A DNA stretch of 64,000 nucleotides from Candidatus Nitrospira nitrosa (GCF_001458735.1 NZ_CZQA01000008.1:1-64000), one strand, 5' to 3'; counted from the stretch's first letter, positions 17,734-27,209 are shown. The notes: generated by a model from the letters alone, not told the origin. Program-made: numbers and translations.

Positions 17734-18594
17734 TCAAATAATATCAGCAAACTGTCTCTCCATCTTCCTGAAATACACTAAACCTGATATCACCACAAGC
17801 AGAAGTACGATAACGCTCTCCACTATCAAGGTCCAGTCCGGAGCAGTCCGCCCTAACAAGGCCCAGCGGAAGCCTTCAATGACTCCCGTCATGGGATTGA
17901 GACCATAGAGCCATCTCCACTGTTCCGGAACGAGGCTGACCGGGTACACAATCGGCGAGAGATACATCCAGATCTGAATGACAAAGGGAATCGCATGCCC
18001 AACATCCCGATATTTGACATTCATAGCGGCAGTAAATAGGCTCAGACCAAGGGCGGTCAGCATCGCAAGCACTATAAAAGCCGGCAATGTGACCACTTTC
18101 CAGCTAAGCGGAATGCCTGCATAGAGGAGCAGCCCAAACAACAGCACCATGGACAGCGCGAAATCAATGAGTGGCGAAACAACCATAGCAAGGGGAAGCC
18201 ATAAGCGTGGGAAGTAAATCTTGCTGACTATTTTTGCATTGGTAACGACGCTTTCACCCGCACGAGTCACCGCTTGCGCAAAATAGGTCCACGGGAGCAG
18301 AGCTGTGAGTGAAAAAACAGGGTACCAAACTCCATCGGAAGGCACCTTGGCTAACATGCCAAATATCGCCGTAAAGATCAGCATGGTGATCAACGGCTGC
18401 AGAATGACCCAGGCCACTCCAATCGCTGTTTGCTTATAGCGGACCGTGACGTCTCGCCAGATGAGGATGTACCCCAACTCTCGGTACTCCCAGAGAGCAG
18501 ACCAGTCGATATCCAAGAGTCCGCTTCTCTTTTGTATGATCAACTTCCGCCTAGGAAGGCTTAGTCCTGCGTCCACGTGAACATTGCTCTCCAT
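17734..18594 (-). CDS. wzm: Polysaccharide ABC transporter, permease (Wzm-like)
   Basis: About 286 residues, ABC-2 type. The N-terminal interface helix region is WEYRELGYILIWRDVTVRYK, then six predicted membrane spans (for example VAWVILQPLITMLIFTAIFG and SLTALLPWTYFA), with NPMTGVIEGFRW near the C-terminus, a motif conserved in O-antigen/teichoic acid permeases. It pairs with the ATPase encoded immediately downstream. I use the ATG at 18594; a GTG at 18618 would overlap the end of the upstream barrel gene. Confidence 0.92.
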   Translation of the reverse strand: MESNVHVDAGLSLPRRKLIIQKRSGLLDIDWSALWEYRELGYILIWRDVTVRYKQTAIGVAWVILQPLITMLIFTAIFGMLAKVPSDGVWYPVFSLTALLPWTYFAQAVTRAGESVVTNAKIVSKIYFPRLWLPLAMVVSPLIDFALSMVLLFGLLLYAGIPLSWKVVTLPAFIVLAMLTALGLSLFTAAMNVKYRDVGHAIPFVIQIWMYLSPIVYPVSLVPEQWRWLYGLNPMTGVIEGFRWALLGRTAPDWTLIVESVIVLLLVVISGLVYFRKMERQFADII

Positions 18595-18608
18595 ATTAGT
18601 CCCGCCTA

Positions 18609-19883
18609 CTATTTCCACTCCGCAGTCAGAAAGAACCCAACCATATGGCGAGAGAATTGGTATTGAATAGAAGATGCGTCACTCTTGACATAGTTAAAGG
18701 TATACGAGATATCCGCAGTGATGTCTCTCGTCAGCTTATAGGTAAGACGCGGTGTTCCAGAAAAATTCTGAAACGTCGAATTAGTACTAATGGTCGGTTG
18801 GAAGAATTCGTTGTACCCAAAGGCAGCCTCTCCCTCAAGAGTGAGCCGTTCATATATTCGGTGACTGATGCCGACCTGCCCAACATTGCTAAGAACGGCG
18901 CCACCCACGAGAAACACTGATGGCCTAGCCTCCCGAAAAACTACCACCCGAAGTACCGTATCCCGCTCAATGTGGTTGCTGACTTGCATGCTGCCCGTAG
19001 GGAAAGTCCCACTACCTGGTTCGACAAAGGTCACTCCGGCTTCAACCTTGAACTCCCATTCCTGGATTTTCTTTTCGTAGTTCCCTGCCAAGGTAATTAT
19101 GTTGGTAGCAAATGACCTACCACCGGATCGCGACTGGAGTATGAAACTCTGTCGATACACGGCTGCAATACTGTCGTTTTTCGAAAGCTGATACCGAGGC
19201 CCTCCAAACCAGGTATTGCTCGTAGTATTGAAGAATCTGACATCAGTATTACCATCTCCTCCCACAATACTGCCAAACCTTCTTATGCCTAATGTATAGC
19301 CTCCCTCCAATGCAAAGTCTCTCGATATTGGATATGAGCCAGTCACAGCCGTTGTGTTAGTGAAGGTATTCGCTCGAAACGCCTGGAGACCGGTAAAAAA
19401 TGTATTATCCTGGGCAATTGCCTGCCTCACGCCGGTCACAAAACCAGGAGATTGCGGGGTATATCTAAAGTTTTCCGTGACGCGCAACCTGCCCCCCCTG
19501 ACATACTGATCGACCCATCGATCCAATCCAATAGTGCCGTTGACCTTTGCATTAAAAAAATTCAGACTGGTATTTTCCATATACGCATTGAAGTCTCCTC
19601 CAAGCTTCAGCTTAGCATCAATATCCCGAGTCTCGTGCAACAATTCCACCGCTCCGCCAACGGCGGTCACATAGTCGTCCAGACGCGTACCTGATGGCAA
19701 GAACCCTGCTGGTCGTGACCATATATTCGTGTCGTAATACCCCGAGACGTGCGCGGATGGGATAACCGTTGTTTGTGCATATCCATCGCTTACCTGGAAC
19801 AGCCCAGAGACAAGCATTGTAATGGCTATTGGTCTAAACAACCAATTCAGTTGAACATGGCTACGACAGAAAAATAACTTCAC
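18609..19883 (-). CDS. Outer-membrane beta-barrel protein of the polysaccharide locus
   Basis: A 424-residue exported protein. The signal peptide is about residues 15-37 (ITMLVSGLFQVSDGYAQ). The rest alternates short amphipathic strands (HVSGYYDTNIWSRP, YTLGIRRFGSIVGG, TADISYTFNYVKSD) and ends in FFLTAEWK, as for outer-membrane barrels of the type encoded in EPS loci. The GTG start at 19883 follows AAAGGAAAACTA. Position between the Wza-like genes and wzm/wzt suggests it takes part in moving or anchoring the polysaccharide at the outer membrane. No enzyme motif was seen. Confidence 0.75.
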   Translation of the reverse strand: MKLFFCRSHVQLNWLFRPIAITMLVSGLFQVSDGYAQTTVIPSAHVSGYYDTNIWSRPAGFLPSGTRLDDYVTAVGGAVELLHETRDIDAKLKLGGDFNAYMENTSLNFFNAKVNGTIGLDRWVDQYVRGGRLRVTENFRYTPQSPGFVTGVRQAIAQDNTFFTGLQAFRANTFTNTTAVTGSYPISRDFALEGGYTLGIRRFGSIVGGDGNTDVRFFNTTSNTWFGGPRYQLSKNDSIAAVYRQSFILQSRSGGRSFATNIITLAGNYEKKIQEWEFKVEAGVTFVEPGSGTFPTGSMQVSNHIERDTVLRVVVFREARPSVFLVGGAVLSNVGQVGISHRIYERLTLEGEAAFGYNEFFQPTISTNSTFQNFSGTPRLTYKLTRDITADISYTFNYVKSDASSIQYQFSRHMVGFFLTAEWK

Positions 19884-20009
19884 TAGTTTTCCTTTCAGAA
19901 TTGGTCGTGAACTTACCAGGAACTAGGCGGTATATCTGTCGATATTACCCGCTAGATAGATCACAGAGGCATGGGAGTGGCTCATAATCCAACCATCACC
20001 CAGCAATGA

Positions 20010-20669
20010 TCATGGCACAACCAGAGTATCACCAGACGCCAACACGATGTTCCCCGGCTCGCCACGACCACTCACGAGATCGTCGTAACGGAGTGGAATA
20101 TGGATTTCTTGACGTTTATGGCCTGGGCTTTCAATCACTCGCACAACCTGCAGCCTATTCTTACTGGCATAATTTGTAAACCCTCCAGCCATAGAAATGG
20201 CCTGGAGCACCGTTACATACGACTTCAGTTGATACTTTCCAGGCTTTGTGACTTCACCCAACACAAACACTGAATAGCTATTAAGTTCCTTCACGTTGAC
20301 CGAGACCGAAGGGTTTTGGATATAGCCTTTCAAGCGTTCCGTGATCTGGGCTGCAAGCGCATCAGCCGTAAGTCCCGCAGCCTGGATATCTCCAATAATA
20401 GGCATCGACACATACCCATCCGGCCGTATCAAGGTGACACGTGACAAATCCGGGTTCTTCCAGACATTAATCTCAATTTGGTCTTCAGAACCCAGGAGGA
20501 ATTCTGTCGGTACGTCGGATGCCTTGTACTCCCTTGATGTAACTGGCCCGAGACAACCAACTTGAGCCACCATTGAACACACCACAAGGCCGATTGACAA
20601 AGCTCTTGGCAAAAGAAGAAGCGATCTTGCTGTCCTTCCTGCTCGCGCATAATAGTCCACTGTCGCCAT
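20010..20669 (-). CDS. Polysaccharide export lipoprotein (Wza-type, Poly_export + SLBB)
   Basis: A 219-residue periplasmic/outer-membrane protein. The signal peptide ends in a lipobox-like VAQVGC (Cys near residue 39), so it is probably lipidated. The Poly_export domain begins FLLGSEDQIEINVWKNPDLS and includes IRPDGYVSMPIIGDI; one SLBB domain follows with VFVLGEVTKPGKYQLK and AISMAGGFTNYASKN. Family members form the export channel through the outer membrane. It is a clear paralogue of the gene 15 bases upstream, from which it probably arose by duplication. Confidence 0.9.
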   Translation of the reverse strand: MATVDYYARAGRTARSLLLLPRALSIGLVVCSMVAQVGCLGPVTSREYKASDVPTEFLLGSEDQIEINVWKNPDLSRVTLIRPDGYVSMPIIGDIQAAGLTADALAAQITERLKGYIQNPSVSVNVKELNSYSVFVLGEVTKPGKYQLKSYVTVLQAISMAGGFTNYASKNRLQVVRVIESPGHKRQEIHIPLRYDDLVSGRGEPGNIVLASGDTLVVP

Positions 20670-20684
20670 CCTTTCTGGTAGTCT

Positions 20685-21401
20685 CTATCGACCAGGAAAC
20701 ACCACCATCGACTCACTGGGAACAACAAGAGTATCGCCAGGCTTCAGCTCAAAGTTGTCACTGATACCACTACGAAGCACAATGTCATCATAACTCGCGG
20801 TGAATCGCTTCATGCCCGGAGCTGTCTCAGTAAACCGGAAAATGACGATCTGATTTCTTGCGGCCGTTTCCTTAAATCCCCCTGCCATTGTAATTCCTTG
20901 CAAGAGCGTTGTCCTGCTCTTGAGTGGGTATTTACCAGGATGGGCGACTTCACCCAGGAGAAAAATATTGGAGCTATTGACCTCCTTCAAGGTCACTGCA
21001 ACGACCGGGTTTTGAACATACTCCTTCAGCTTGTTCGTCATTTCCTCAGCCAATTTGGTGGGAGTCTTCCCTACAGCCACGACATCACGAATGATCGGCA
21101 TTGAAATTCGTCCATCCGGGCGCACTTGCACCTGCCTTGACAAATCAACGTTCCGCCATACAGTAACATCCAACACATCTTCAGCGCCGATGACATATTC
21201 TGTACCAACCGCATTCGACAGCTTATCCATCGTGACCTGACTACTTGCTTTCTCGGTCTGCCCTGTGGTCGATGGCAAGAGGGGAACATCTGTTGGAATC
21301 TTTCCGCCATCAGGTTTGGGTAAACCCGATTCACTGAATGCGGTGCTAGAGGTGAATGCCACCGCTCCCAATAGAATCATATACCACAAGGCATATTTCA
21401 T
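20685..21401 (-). CDS. Polysaccharide export protein, non-lipidated paralogue
   Basis: About 238 residues from the ATG at 21401, which has AAGGAGG nine bases upstream. The signal peptide MKYALWYMILLGAVAFTSST ends without a cysteine, so unlike its neighbour it should be soluble in the periplasm or held by other contacts. It has the Poly_export domain (VIGAEDVLDVTVWRNVDLSR, VRPDGRISMPIIRDV) and one SLBB domain (IFLLGEVAHPGKYPLK). The two adjacent paralogues may form a hetero-oligomer or serve different steps. No co-polymerase (Wzc-like) gene is nearby. Confidence 0.9.
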   Translation of the reverse strand: MKYALWYMILLGAVAFTSSTAFSESGLPKPDGGKIPTDVPLLPSTTGQTEKASSQVTMDKLSNAVGTEYVIGAEDVLDVTVWRNVDLSRQVQVRPDGRISMPIIRDVVAVGKTPTKLAEEMTNKLKEYVQNPVVAVTLKEVNSSNIFLLGEVAHPGKYPLKSRTTLLQGITMAGGFKETAARNQIVIFRFTETAPGMKRFTASYDDIVLRSGISDNFELKPGDTLVVPSESMVVFPGR

Positions 21402-21429
21402 AACCTTGGTCCTCCTTGAATCAGACTTG

Positions 21430-22737
21430 CTAGGCATAGCGACGAAACACGGGCTTTACTGGACGACCAACAAGATACCTATCGAGCCCCTCATCCAGTG
21501 CTTTTCGGTAAACCTGCAACGCTTTGTCAATCACCTCAATCGTCCTATCGATATCGGTATCCGTGTGACTACTACTCACAACAAACGAAGGAGCGAGAAC
21601 CCCTCCCTTGATTGTCTCCTGAAGAAAAAGAGTTCTGAACGCCTGAGATGGAGTCTTCTCGCCGTCTAGAGTGGCATAGATTTGACAACACGGCTTTCCC
21701 AATACCTTGAAGTATTCCTGCAAGTGATGCTCGCCTATTGACTTCCGTACTCCTCTTTCCAATCTCTCACCCGCCCGCCACATCGTTTCAATGACAGGTT
21801 CCCGTTTATATGTCCGAATGACCTCCATAGCAGCCGCCAGACTATGAGTTTCAGCACCGTGTGTCAGCGATAGTAAAAACACCCGCTCATGCTCATGATC
21901 CAATCCTCCAAGTCTCATGATCTCTCTTTTTCCGACTAGTGCCGAAACCGAGAAGCCGTTGGCTAAGGCTTTGCCAAATGTCGACAAGTCAGGGATGATC
22001 CGGTGATATCCTTGGCCACCGCCATTGTGCCATCGAAAACCACAAATCATTTCATCAAGGATAAAGACCGACCCATTCTTCCTACAAAGCTCCTGCACTT
22101 TCATAAGAAAGCCATCCACGGGCGCCGTCTCTTTCTCCGGCTCCAAAATGAGACACGCAATTCGTCCGGGATACTGCTGAAACAGCGCTTGAACACTTTC
22201 TATAGAGTTATAAGAAAACTTGACCGTGAGTTCTTGAGTCACCTTCGGAATACCAGTAGAAATCGGAGTGGATCCGATAAACCAATCATCCCCAGAAAAA
22301 AATGGATGGTCAGCACAAACAGCCACCAGGTCTCGTCCCGTGTATGCACGGGACAGTCGTATGGCAGCACTTGTGACATCCGAGCCGTTTTTCCCGAACT
22401 TCACCATTTCAGCCCCTTCTATAAGGCTGAGCATTTCCTCCGCACATTCAACCTCTATCGGCGAAGGTCTTGTAAAGCTACTGCCCTCCTGCATGTACTT
22501 GCGGGCAGCACCGAGGATACGCTCATCTGCATACCCCAAGGTCACGGACCGAAGCCCCATGTTGTATTCGATAAACTCATTGCCGTCGACGTCCCAGACA
22601 TGACATCCACGCCCTTTGATGAGAAACCCTGGAGCTTGCTCAGGGTACTGATCATCACCCCTGGCATAGGTGTGACACCCTCCTGGAATGAGAGCATGCG
22701 CCCGATCTTGCAATGCCTTCGACTTATCAAATCTCAT
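21430..22737 (-). CDS. Class III aminotransferase (glutamate-1-semialdehyde aminomutase-like)
   Basis: A 435-residue PLP enzyme. Features are LIPGGCHTYARGDDQYPEQA at the N-terminus, KFGKNGSDVTSAAIRLSRAY (phosphate/PLP contact), LDEMICGFRWHNGG (PLP ring Asp), and STFGKALANGFS with the Schiff-base lysine near residue 265. The fold is that of HemL, but HemL itself is a single-copy tetrapyrrole gene; location among sugar genes suggests transamination or amino shift on a sugar or a small acyl precursor. It is 28 bases upstream of the export gene pair and separated by 458 bases from the dioxygenase gene before it. Confidence 0.85.
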   Translation of the reverse strand: MRFDKSKALQDRAHALIPGGCHTYARGDDQYPEQAPGFLIKGRGCHVWDVDGNEFIEYNMGLRSVTLGYADERILGAARKYMQEGSSFTRPSPIEVECAEEMLSLIEGAEMVKFGKNGSDVTSAAIRLSRAYTGRDLVAVCADHPFFSGDDWFIGSTPISTGIPKVTQELTVKFSYNSIESVQALFQQYPGRIACLILEPEKETAPVDGFLMKVQELCRKNGSVFILDEMICGFRWHNGGGQGYHRIIPDLSTFGKALANGFSVSALVGKREIMRLGGLDHEHERVFLLSLTHGAETHSLAAAMEVIRTYKREPVIETMWRAGERLERGVRKSIGEHHLQEYFKVLGKPCCQIYATLDGEKTPSQAFRTLFLQETIKGGVLAPSFVVSSSHTDTDIDRTIEVIDKALQVYRKALDEGLDRYLVGRPVKPVFRRYA

Positions 22738-23195
22738 AGTCTGACTTCTACCCTACAATTGCCTACAACGTTAACAATACCACCATCACATCGAATATGG
22801 CCCAATAGGTCGGTCCCCGTACAGAGCAATACACTGATTTCCGCGCGCTCTCCGTTCCCCCAGTTATCCCCAAATACCAAATACTTATTCCAAATTCAGA
22901 AAACAACAGAGTCTACGCGGCACATCGTCAGACATATCTCAATAAATACTCCTTGAGTTTTGAGCTAGCAATCGACATCGCGACAACATCAACCATGTCC
23001 ATCGTCTTAGCACCACATGTGGAGGGGGGACACTAGCTCAATGTCCGTCATCTGGCTCTTCAATAACATTATCAGTGTATCAAACCATCCGACGAGACCA
23101 AACAAAATGTTCTGAAGGCGACCAACAGCGAACTTCTCCGGCGCGAACAAGTAGCCTCAATCTGCTCCGTCACGTACGGTTGCCGCGATACAACC
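22738..23195. other. Gap inside the polysaccharide gene run, no gene recognised
   Basis: These 458 bases are the longest gap within the otherwise dense minus-strand cluster. All frames are broken by stops and none gives a recognisable protein. It may hold an internal promoter for the export genes, but no convincing -35/-10 pair was found on the minus strand. Confidence 0.5.
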
Positions 23196-24128
23196 TCAGT
23201 GATCCTGCTTCTCCTCGACTGCGTAGACAAGCTTTCCTTCACCAACCGTTTCATCATCATAGAGTGCAACGAGTTCATCAGAAATGTGAGCCAAATCAGT
23301 CGCCCGCAAATAGTCCCTCATTGTGGTCCCAGAGCACTCTTCATCTACCCGAGGAGCGCCTTTCCGTTGCGCCACATCATCAAGGCTGACTACACGAAAG
23401 TCGATACTAAACCTCGTTTTCCCTGATGTATTGGGGACGCTCGAGTGCATCTGTGCTGCAGAAAACAGCACAATACCTCCCGCTGGCACGATCAAACGGA
23501 CCTGCGGCTCCATCGAAAGAGGTTCTGTCGGCCTTGGCAAAGGCCGAGGATCCTCTTTCAAGAACTTTGCGACATGAGCCCCTCGATTTTGTTGATTCCA
23601 TAAATAGTAGTTGTACCCTTTGGAACTGTTTTTTACAGGCGTATTCCAGTACTGGGGGTGAAACGCCATGGCGTTGGTCGACTGAATATCATAGATTGGA
23701 ATCCACCAATTGATCTGACATGGGGGCGCCGAATACCACGTGTCCCGATGGGGATGCCACGCATACGCAATTCCAGTCGTCAAATAGTTATCGCTGGTGG
23801 AGCTTCGCATCTTCGGGACATCAAAGTATGTCTTTTCGAGATTACAACCCATCTCCTCAAAAATGTTCCGCATGAGCATCTTGGATTCAGGGTGATGGAT
23901 AAAGCTTGGTTTGAGCTTTCCAAGAATGTCGGCATACTGCTCGACTGATAAATGGAATTGAGCCGTCTCCGGGTCATACGGGGCAAACGCCTCCCTGATC
24001 ATTTTCCGAGCAAATTCAATAAACGCGAGGCTGCTCTTGCGCGGTGAATATACCAGCAGTTGACCATGATAGAGTTCGTCTCGACGTCGTTCATCTGAAA
24101 ATGAAGGGTCATAATACACTGTGTTCAT
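23196..24128 (-). CDS. Fe(II)/2-oxoglutarate dioxygenase of the phytanoyl-CoA hydroxylase type
   Basis: A 310-residue protein with the metal facial triad visible as HPHRD (His and Asp of HxD, near residue 125) and the distal His in AAQMHSSVPNTSG, followed by the 2-oxoglutarate-binding Arg in KTRFSIDFRVV. It probably hydroxylates a sugar or sugar substituent, using Fe(II), O2 and 2-oxoglutarate in the cytoplasm; the substrate is unknown. It lies 13 bases downstream of the DUF4910 gene, so both are co-transcribed. Related enzymes occur in polysaccharide and natural-product clusters. Confidence 0.78.
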   Translation of the reverse strand: MNTVYYDPSFSDERRRDELYHGQLLVYSPRKSSLAFIEFARKMIREAFAPYDPETAQFHLSVEQYADILGKLKPSFIHHPESKMLMRNIFEEMGCNLEKTYFDVPKMRSSTSDNYLTTGIAYAWHPHRDTWYSAPPCQINWWIPIYDIQSTNAMAFHPQYWNTPVKNSSKGYNYYLWNQQNRGAHVAKFLKEDPRPLPRPTEPLSMEPQVRLIVPAGGIVLFSAAQMHSSVPNTSGKTRFSIDFRVVSLDDVAQRKGAPRVDEECSGTTMRDYLRATDLAHISDELVALYDDETVGEGKLVYAVEEKQDH

Positions 24129-24141
24129 AGGTACTTCTCCC

Positions 24142-25434
24142 TTAGGCGTCGCCCGACCTTCGATACTCTTTCAACAGTCCAACTTCTACCAACGCTTCGG
24201 CCGCAGATTGAATCTGCCCGAATGGAAGATCCGCACGGCCTGCAATGTCTAGCAGCGCATGCCGCCCATCGGACATATTCAATACCCAAAGAAGCGCGAG
24301 CTCTCTGGACTGGTATTCTTGCTGCCCCGCAATGGTACGATACAGACCCCTCCGTCCCAATTGTGGTTCACATCGTGGGTTCTGATTCACATACACTCGA
24401 TTCCCCTCCAGCAACTCGAAGACCGTTAGGCAATGCGTATAGGACTGAGTAAGGGACTTAGGCCGTATGAGGCTCAGATTGTCCGCAGACGAGTGATACT
24501 CCGGGTATTGGCTATGTGGTGTCCGCATAAAACATCCAACAGGCAAATTAAAGCCCGGAGAGCAATACTGCCGCTCATCATAGCCGTACGGGGAAAAGTC
24601 AATGATGGCATGCGTCTCCCCAGAATGTTTCAAGACATGCATCATCGCCCGATCGATCTCCGTATTGCCCTGACGACTTTTTTTATAGGTGACATTTCCC
24701 GCATCGCCCACCCCCGTCAACACAAGCCCATGCCGAATGCGAGACACCGCCTGCTCATTCTGAGCCAGCCATGTAATCGATCCAATAGTTCCTGGGACAA
24801 AGAGAAACCGGTATGAATATCGCCTTGAGCGAGCAGCCAGGGTTTCCGCGAGCTTCACGGCGACTGCAATGCCAGACAAATTGTCATTGCACAATGATGG
24901 ATGGCACACATGGCATGACACGAGAATTTCATCGGAAACTTCACCCGGCAAGTAGAACTCGCCGTACGTCAGTGAACCAGAATGAAGTGTCGAATCAATG
25001 ACGACATCGTACTCGCCATCAGAAAGCCTCTCAAAATCAGCGTGCCGAATGCAAAATCCCCAATTCTCCTTGTAATAGGACGTCCGATATGGAATCCACT
25101 CAGGATAAGCCGGCAGGCTGAACAGATGCGGACGCAATTCCTCGAGGGTCATCTTTTTTCGAACCGGCACGCTGTAACCCATGAGATGCAAATTGTGTGA
25201 TTGAAAATCGATGACTCGTTTACCTGCCCCGTTCATCACATAAGCATCAGATACATTCCACTCCAAAGGAACCGTCCAATCAAATACCTTTGTCCCGCTA
25301 GGAACTTCCCGCATTTCCAGCGAAATACGTTGCCCAATTATCCGAAGAGTTTCTCGAACACCATTACCAGTAATACTCCGGCAAATTGGGTAGAGCTCTT
25401 TTATCAAACCAACTAGAGAGCAATCGGCTTCCAC
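24142..25434 (-). CDS. DUF4910 (aminopeptidase-like, M28-fold) protein
   Basis: A 430-residue protein with DUF2172/DUF4910 architecture: an inserted N-terminal domain (ELYPICRSITGNGVRETLRI, DWTVPLEWNVSDAYV), then a zinc-peptidase-like core with SCHVCHPSLCNDNLSG, FLFVPGTIGSITWL and the C-terminal His in YHSSADNLSLI. About 90 residues at the end (LALLWVLNMSDGRHALLDIA) resemble a winged helix. No signal peptide, so cytoplasmic. The family recurs in sugar-modification clusters without an assigned reaction; zinc ligands look present, so a hydrolase or deacylase on a nucleotide-sugar is possible. GTG start, 6 bases after the epimerase stop. Confidence 0.85.
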   Translation of the reverse strand: MEADCSLVGLIKELYPICRSITGNGVRETLRIIGQRISLEMREVPSGTKVFDWTVPLEWNVSDAYVMNGAGKRVIDFQSHNLHLMGYSVPVRKKMTLEELRPHLFSLPAYPEWIPYRTSYYKENWGFCIRHADFERLSDGEYDVVIDSTLHSGSLTYGEFYLPGEVSDEILVSCHVCHPSLCNDNLSGIAVAVKLAETLAARSRRYSYRFLFVPGTIGSITWLAQNEQAVSRIRHGLVLTGVGDAGNVTYKKSRQGNTEIDRAMMHVLKHSGETHAIIDFSPYGYDERQYCSPGFNLPVGCFMRTPHSQYPEYHSSADNLSLIRPKSLTQSYTHCLTVFELLEGNRVYVNQNPRCEPQLGRRGLYRTIAGQQEYQSRELALLWVLNMSDGRHALLDIAGRADLPFGQIQSAAEALVEVGLLKEYRRSGDA

Positions 25435-25440
25435 GTCACA

Positions 25441-25977
25441 TCACCCGTTCAAATGAAACTGTGGCCACATTTGATCCTTCTCTGAGACAATCACGATAGG
25501 CTCGGGCCACTCAATGTGCAACAGCGGGTCATCCCATCGAATGCCACGCGCAGTAGAAGGCGCATGGAACTCCGACATGTGATAGGAGACTTCGGAGTTG
25601 TCTTGCAGCGTGAGAAATCCATGGGCAAATTGTCTTGGGATATAAAGAGATCGATAATTATCTGCGGTCAACAGTAGGCCAACATGCTGCCCATAGGTTG
25701 GTGATGCTGGTCGCAAGTCTACAATGACATCATAGATCGCACCTGCAGTACAGCGGACTAATTTCACTTCCTCGCTCGGGGCAGTTTGGTAATGCATTCC
25801 CCGCAGGGTCCCTTTGCGACGGTTTACGGAAACGCTCGATTGAACCCACCTGGAGAAAAGTCCATGCATCTCGAACTCTTTTTGGCACCAGACCCTTGCA
25901 AACATTCCCCGTTCATCAGACACAGGCTCAGGGTCAAGAACAAAAGCACCCTTGAGAGAAGTTTCGGCAAAAATCAT
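25441..25977 (-). CDS. rfbC: dTDP-4-dehydrorhamnose 3,5-epimerase family protein
   Basis: A 178-residue cupin-fold RmlC family enzyme that epimerises C3 and/or C5 of a 4-keto-6-deoxy nucleotide-sugar. Diagnostic motifs are RGMHYQ (catalytic His region), FVLDPEPVSDERGMFAR, VRCTAGAIYDVIVDLR, IPRQFAHGFLTLQDNSEVSY and the C-terminal GIRWDDPLLHIEWP. The start overlaps the end of the methyltransferase gene by 4 bases (ATGA). No rmlA, rmlB or rmlD lies in the window, so the substrate could be a dTDP- or CDP-linked 4-keto sugar. Confidence 0.9.
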   Translation of the reverse strand: MIFAETSLKGAFVLDPEPVSDERGMFARVWCQKEFEMHGLFSRWVQSSVSVNRRKGTLRGMHYQTAPSEEVKLVRCTAGAIYDVIVDLRPASPTYGQHVGLLLTADNYRSLYIPRQFAHGFLTLQDNSEVSYHMSEFHAPSTARGIRWDDPLLHIEWPEPIVIVSEKDQMWPQFHLNG

Positions 25978-27209
25978 GAATACACTTGCACCTCAGGGAT
26001 TGGGACAACGAATTTTCCTCCCCACTCACGAATGTAGCTCATCTGGTGCATCACCTCCACCCGAATATTCCAGGGCAAGATCAGGAGATAGTCGGGCTTC
26101 GTGGCACGCACTTGTTCTGGATCATAAATCGGAATATGGACACCAGGAAGAAAATGGCCTTGCTTATGTGGACTCCGATCTACGGTGTAGTCGACGAAGT
26201 CAGTACGAATGCCGCAATAGTTCAGGAGTGTGTTGCCCTTAGCCGGAGCTCCATAACCCACGACACGTTTCCCCTCATGCTTAGCGGCAATAAGAAAAGA
26301 TAGCAACTTTCTCTTTGTGGCCTCCACTTGTTGACCAAACGAACGATAATGACTAAGGTTACCAAATCCGATCGCTTCTTCTCGTGACTTCAGCTCCTTT
26401 GCCCGCGTCTCAGTCGGCTTCGATGTATCACTTTCATGGCAGGCATAGATTCTCAACGATCCCCCGTGTGTTGGTAGCTCTTCTACATCAAACAGTTTCA
26501 TTCCATGGCGAGAAAATACCCGCTCAACCGCGATGAAGGAAAAGTAAGAGAAATGCTCATGATAGATCGTATCAAACTGATTTTGTTCCACGAGTTGAAG
26601 AAGGTGAGGGAACTCCATGGTAATAAGACCTGTTGGCTTTAAGAGCACTTTCAGTCCACTCACAAAATCGTTCAAATCTGGAACATGCGCCAATACATTG
26701 TTTCCAATTATCAGATCTGCGGCCCATCCATCGTCCACCAGCCCACCCGCCGTCTTCTCACCAAAGAACGCCACCTTCGTATTGATCCCTTTCTCCCTCG
26801 CGACCTCGGCCACATTTGCCGCAGGTTCTACCCCGAGCACAGGGATGCCACGCGAGACAAAGTTCTTCAGAAGATAACCATCATTACTGGCGATCTCTAC
26901 CACTCTGGAGTTTTGATTAAATCTGAATCGATCGACAATCATATCAACATAGGTCCGCGCATGAGCGAGCCATGAATCAGAAAATGAGGAAAAGTATGCA
27001 TAGTCTGAGAAAATGTCTTGCGGAGTTGAAAACTGTTCCAGCTGAACCAGCAAGCACTTTTCACACACATACACATGTAAAGGATAGAAAGGTTCCATCC
27101 GATTGGTTTGTTCTGGCTTGATATAAGAATTAGCCAATGGAGACATACCAAGATCAACGAATGTGCGTTCTAGACATGCTCCGCATGAGCGACACGCCGA
27201 TGGCTTCAT
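25974..27209 (-). CDS. Nucleotide-sugar C-methyltransferase (TylC3/NovU-like)
   Basis: A 411-residue three-domain enzyme. The N-terminal zinc-binding domain (about 1-65) has CRSCGACLERTFVDLGMSPL and YVCEKCLLVQLEQF, four cysteines in two CxxC pairs. The SAM-binding domain has VVEIASNDGYLLKNFVSRGI and IIGNNVLAHVPDL. The C-terminal domain has GYGAPAKGNTLLNYC. This architecture is that of dTDP- or CDP-sugar C-3 methyltransferases that act on 4-keto-2,6-dideoxy sugars. With rfbF and rfbC it points to a branched-chain deoxy-sugar in the polysaccharide. Confidence 0.88.
   Translation of the reverse strand: MKPSACRSCGACLERTFVDLGMSPLANSYIKPEQTNRMEPFYPLHVYVCEKCLLVQLEQFSTPQDIFSDYAYFSSFSDSWLAHARTYVDMIVDRFRFNQNSRVVEIASNDGYLLKNFVSRGIPVLGVEPAANVAEVAREKGINTKVAFFGEKTAGGLVDDGWAADLIIGNNVLAHVPDLNDFVSGLKVLLKPTGLITMEFPHLLQLVEQNQFDTIYHEHFSYFSFIAVERVFSRHGMKLFDVEELPTHGGSLRIYACHESDTSKPTETRAKELKSREEAIGFGNLSHYRSFGQQVEATKRKLLSFLIAAKHEGKRVVGYGAPAKGNTLLNYCGIRTDFVDYTVDRSPHKQGHFLPGVHIPIYDPEQVRATKPDYLLILPWNIRVEVMHQMSYIREWGGKFVVPIPEVQVYS

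Noticed and set aside
22003-22956. Plus-strand open frame of 317 codons opposite the class III aminotransferase
   Set aside because: The minus-strand gene has clear PLP-enzyme motifs; the plus-strand product is basic, low in conserved features and has no ribosome-binding site.
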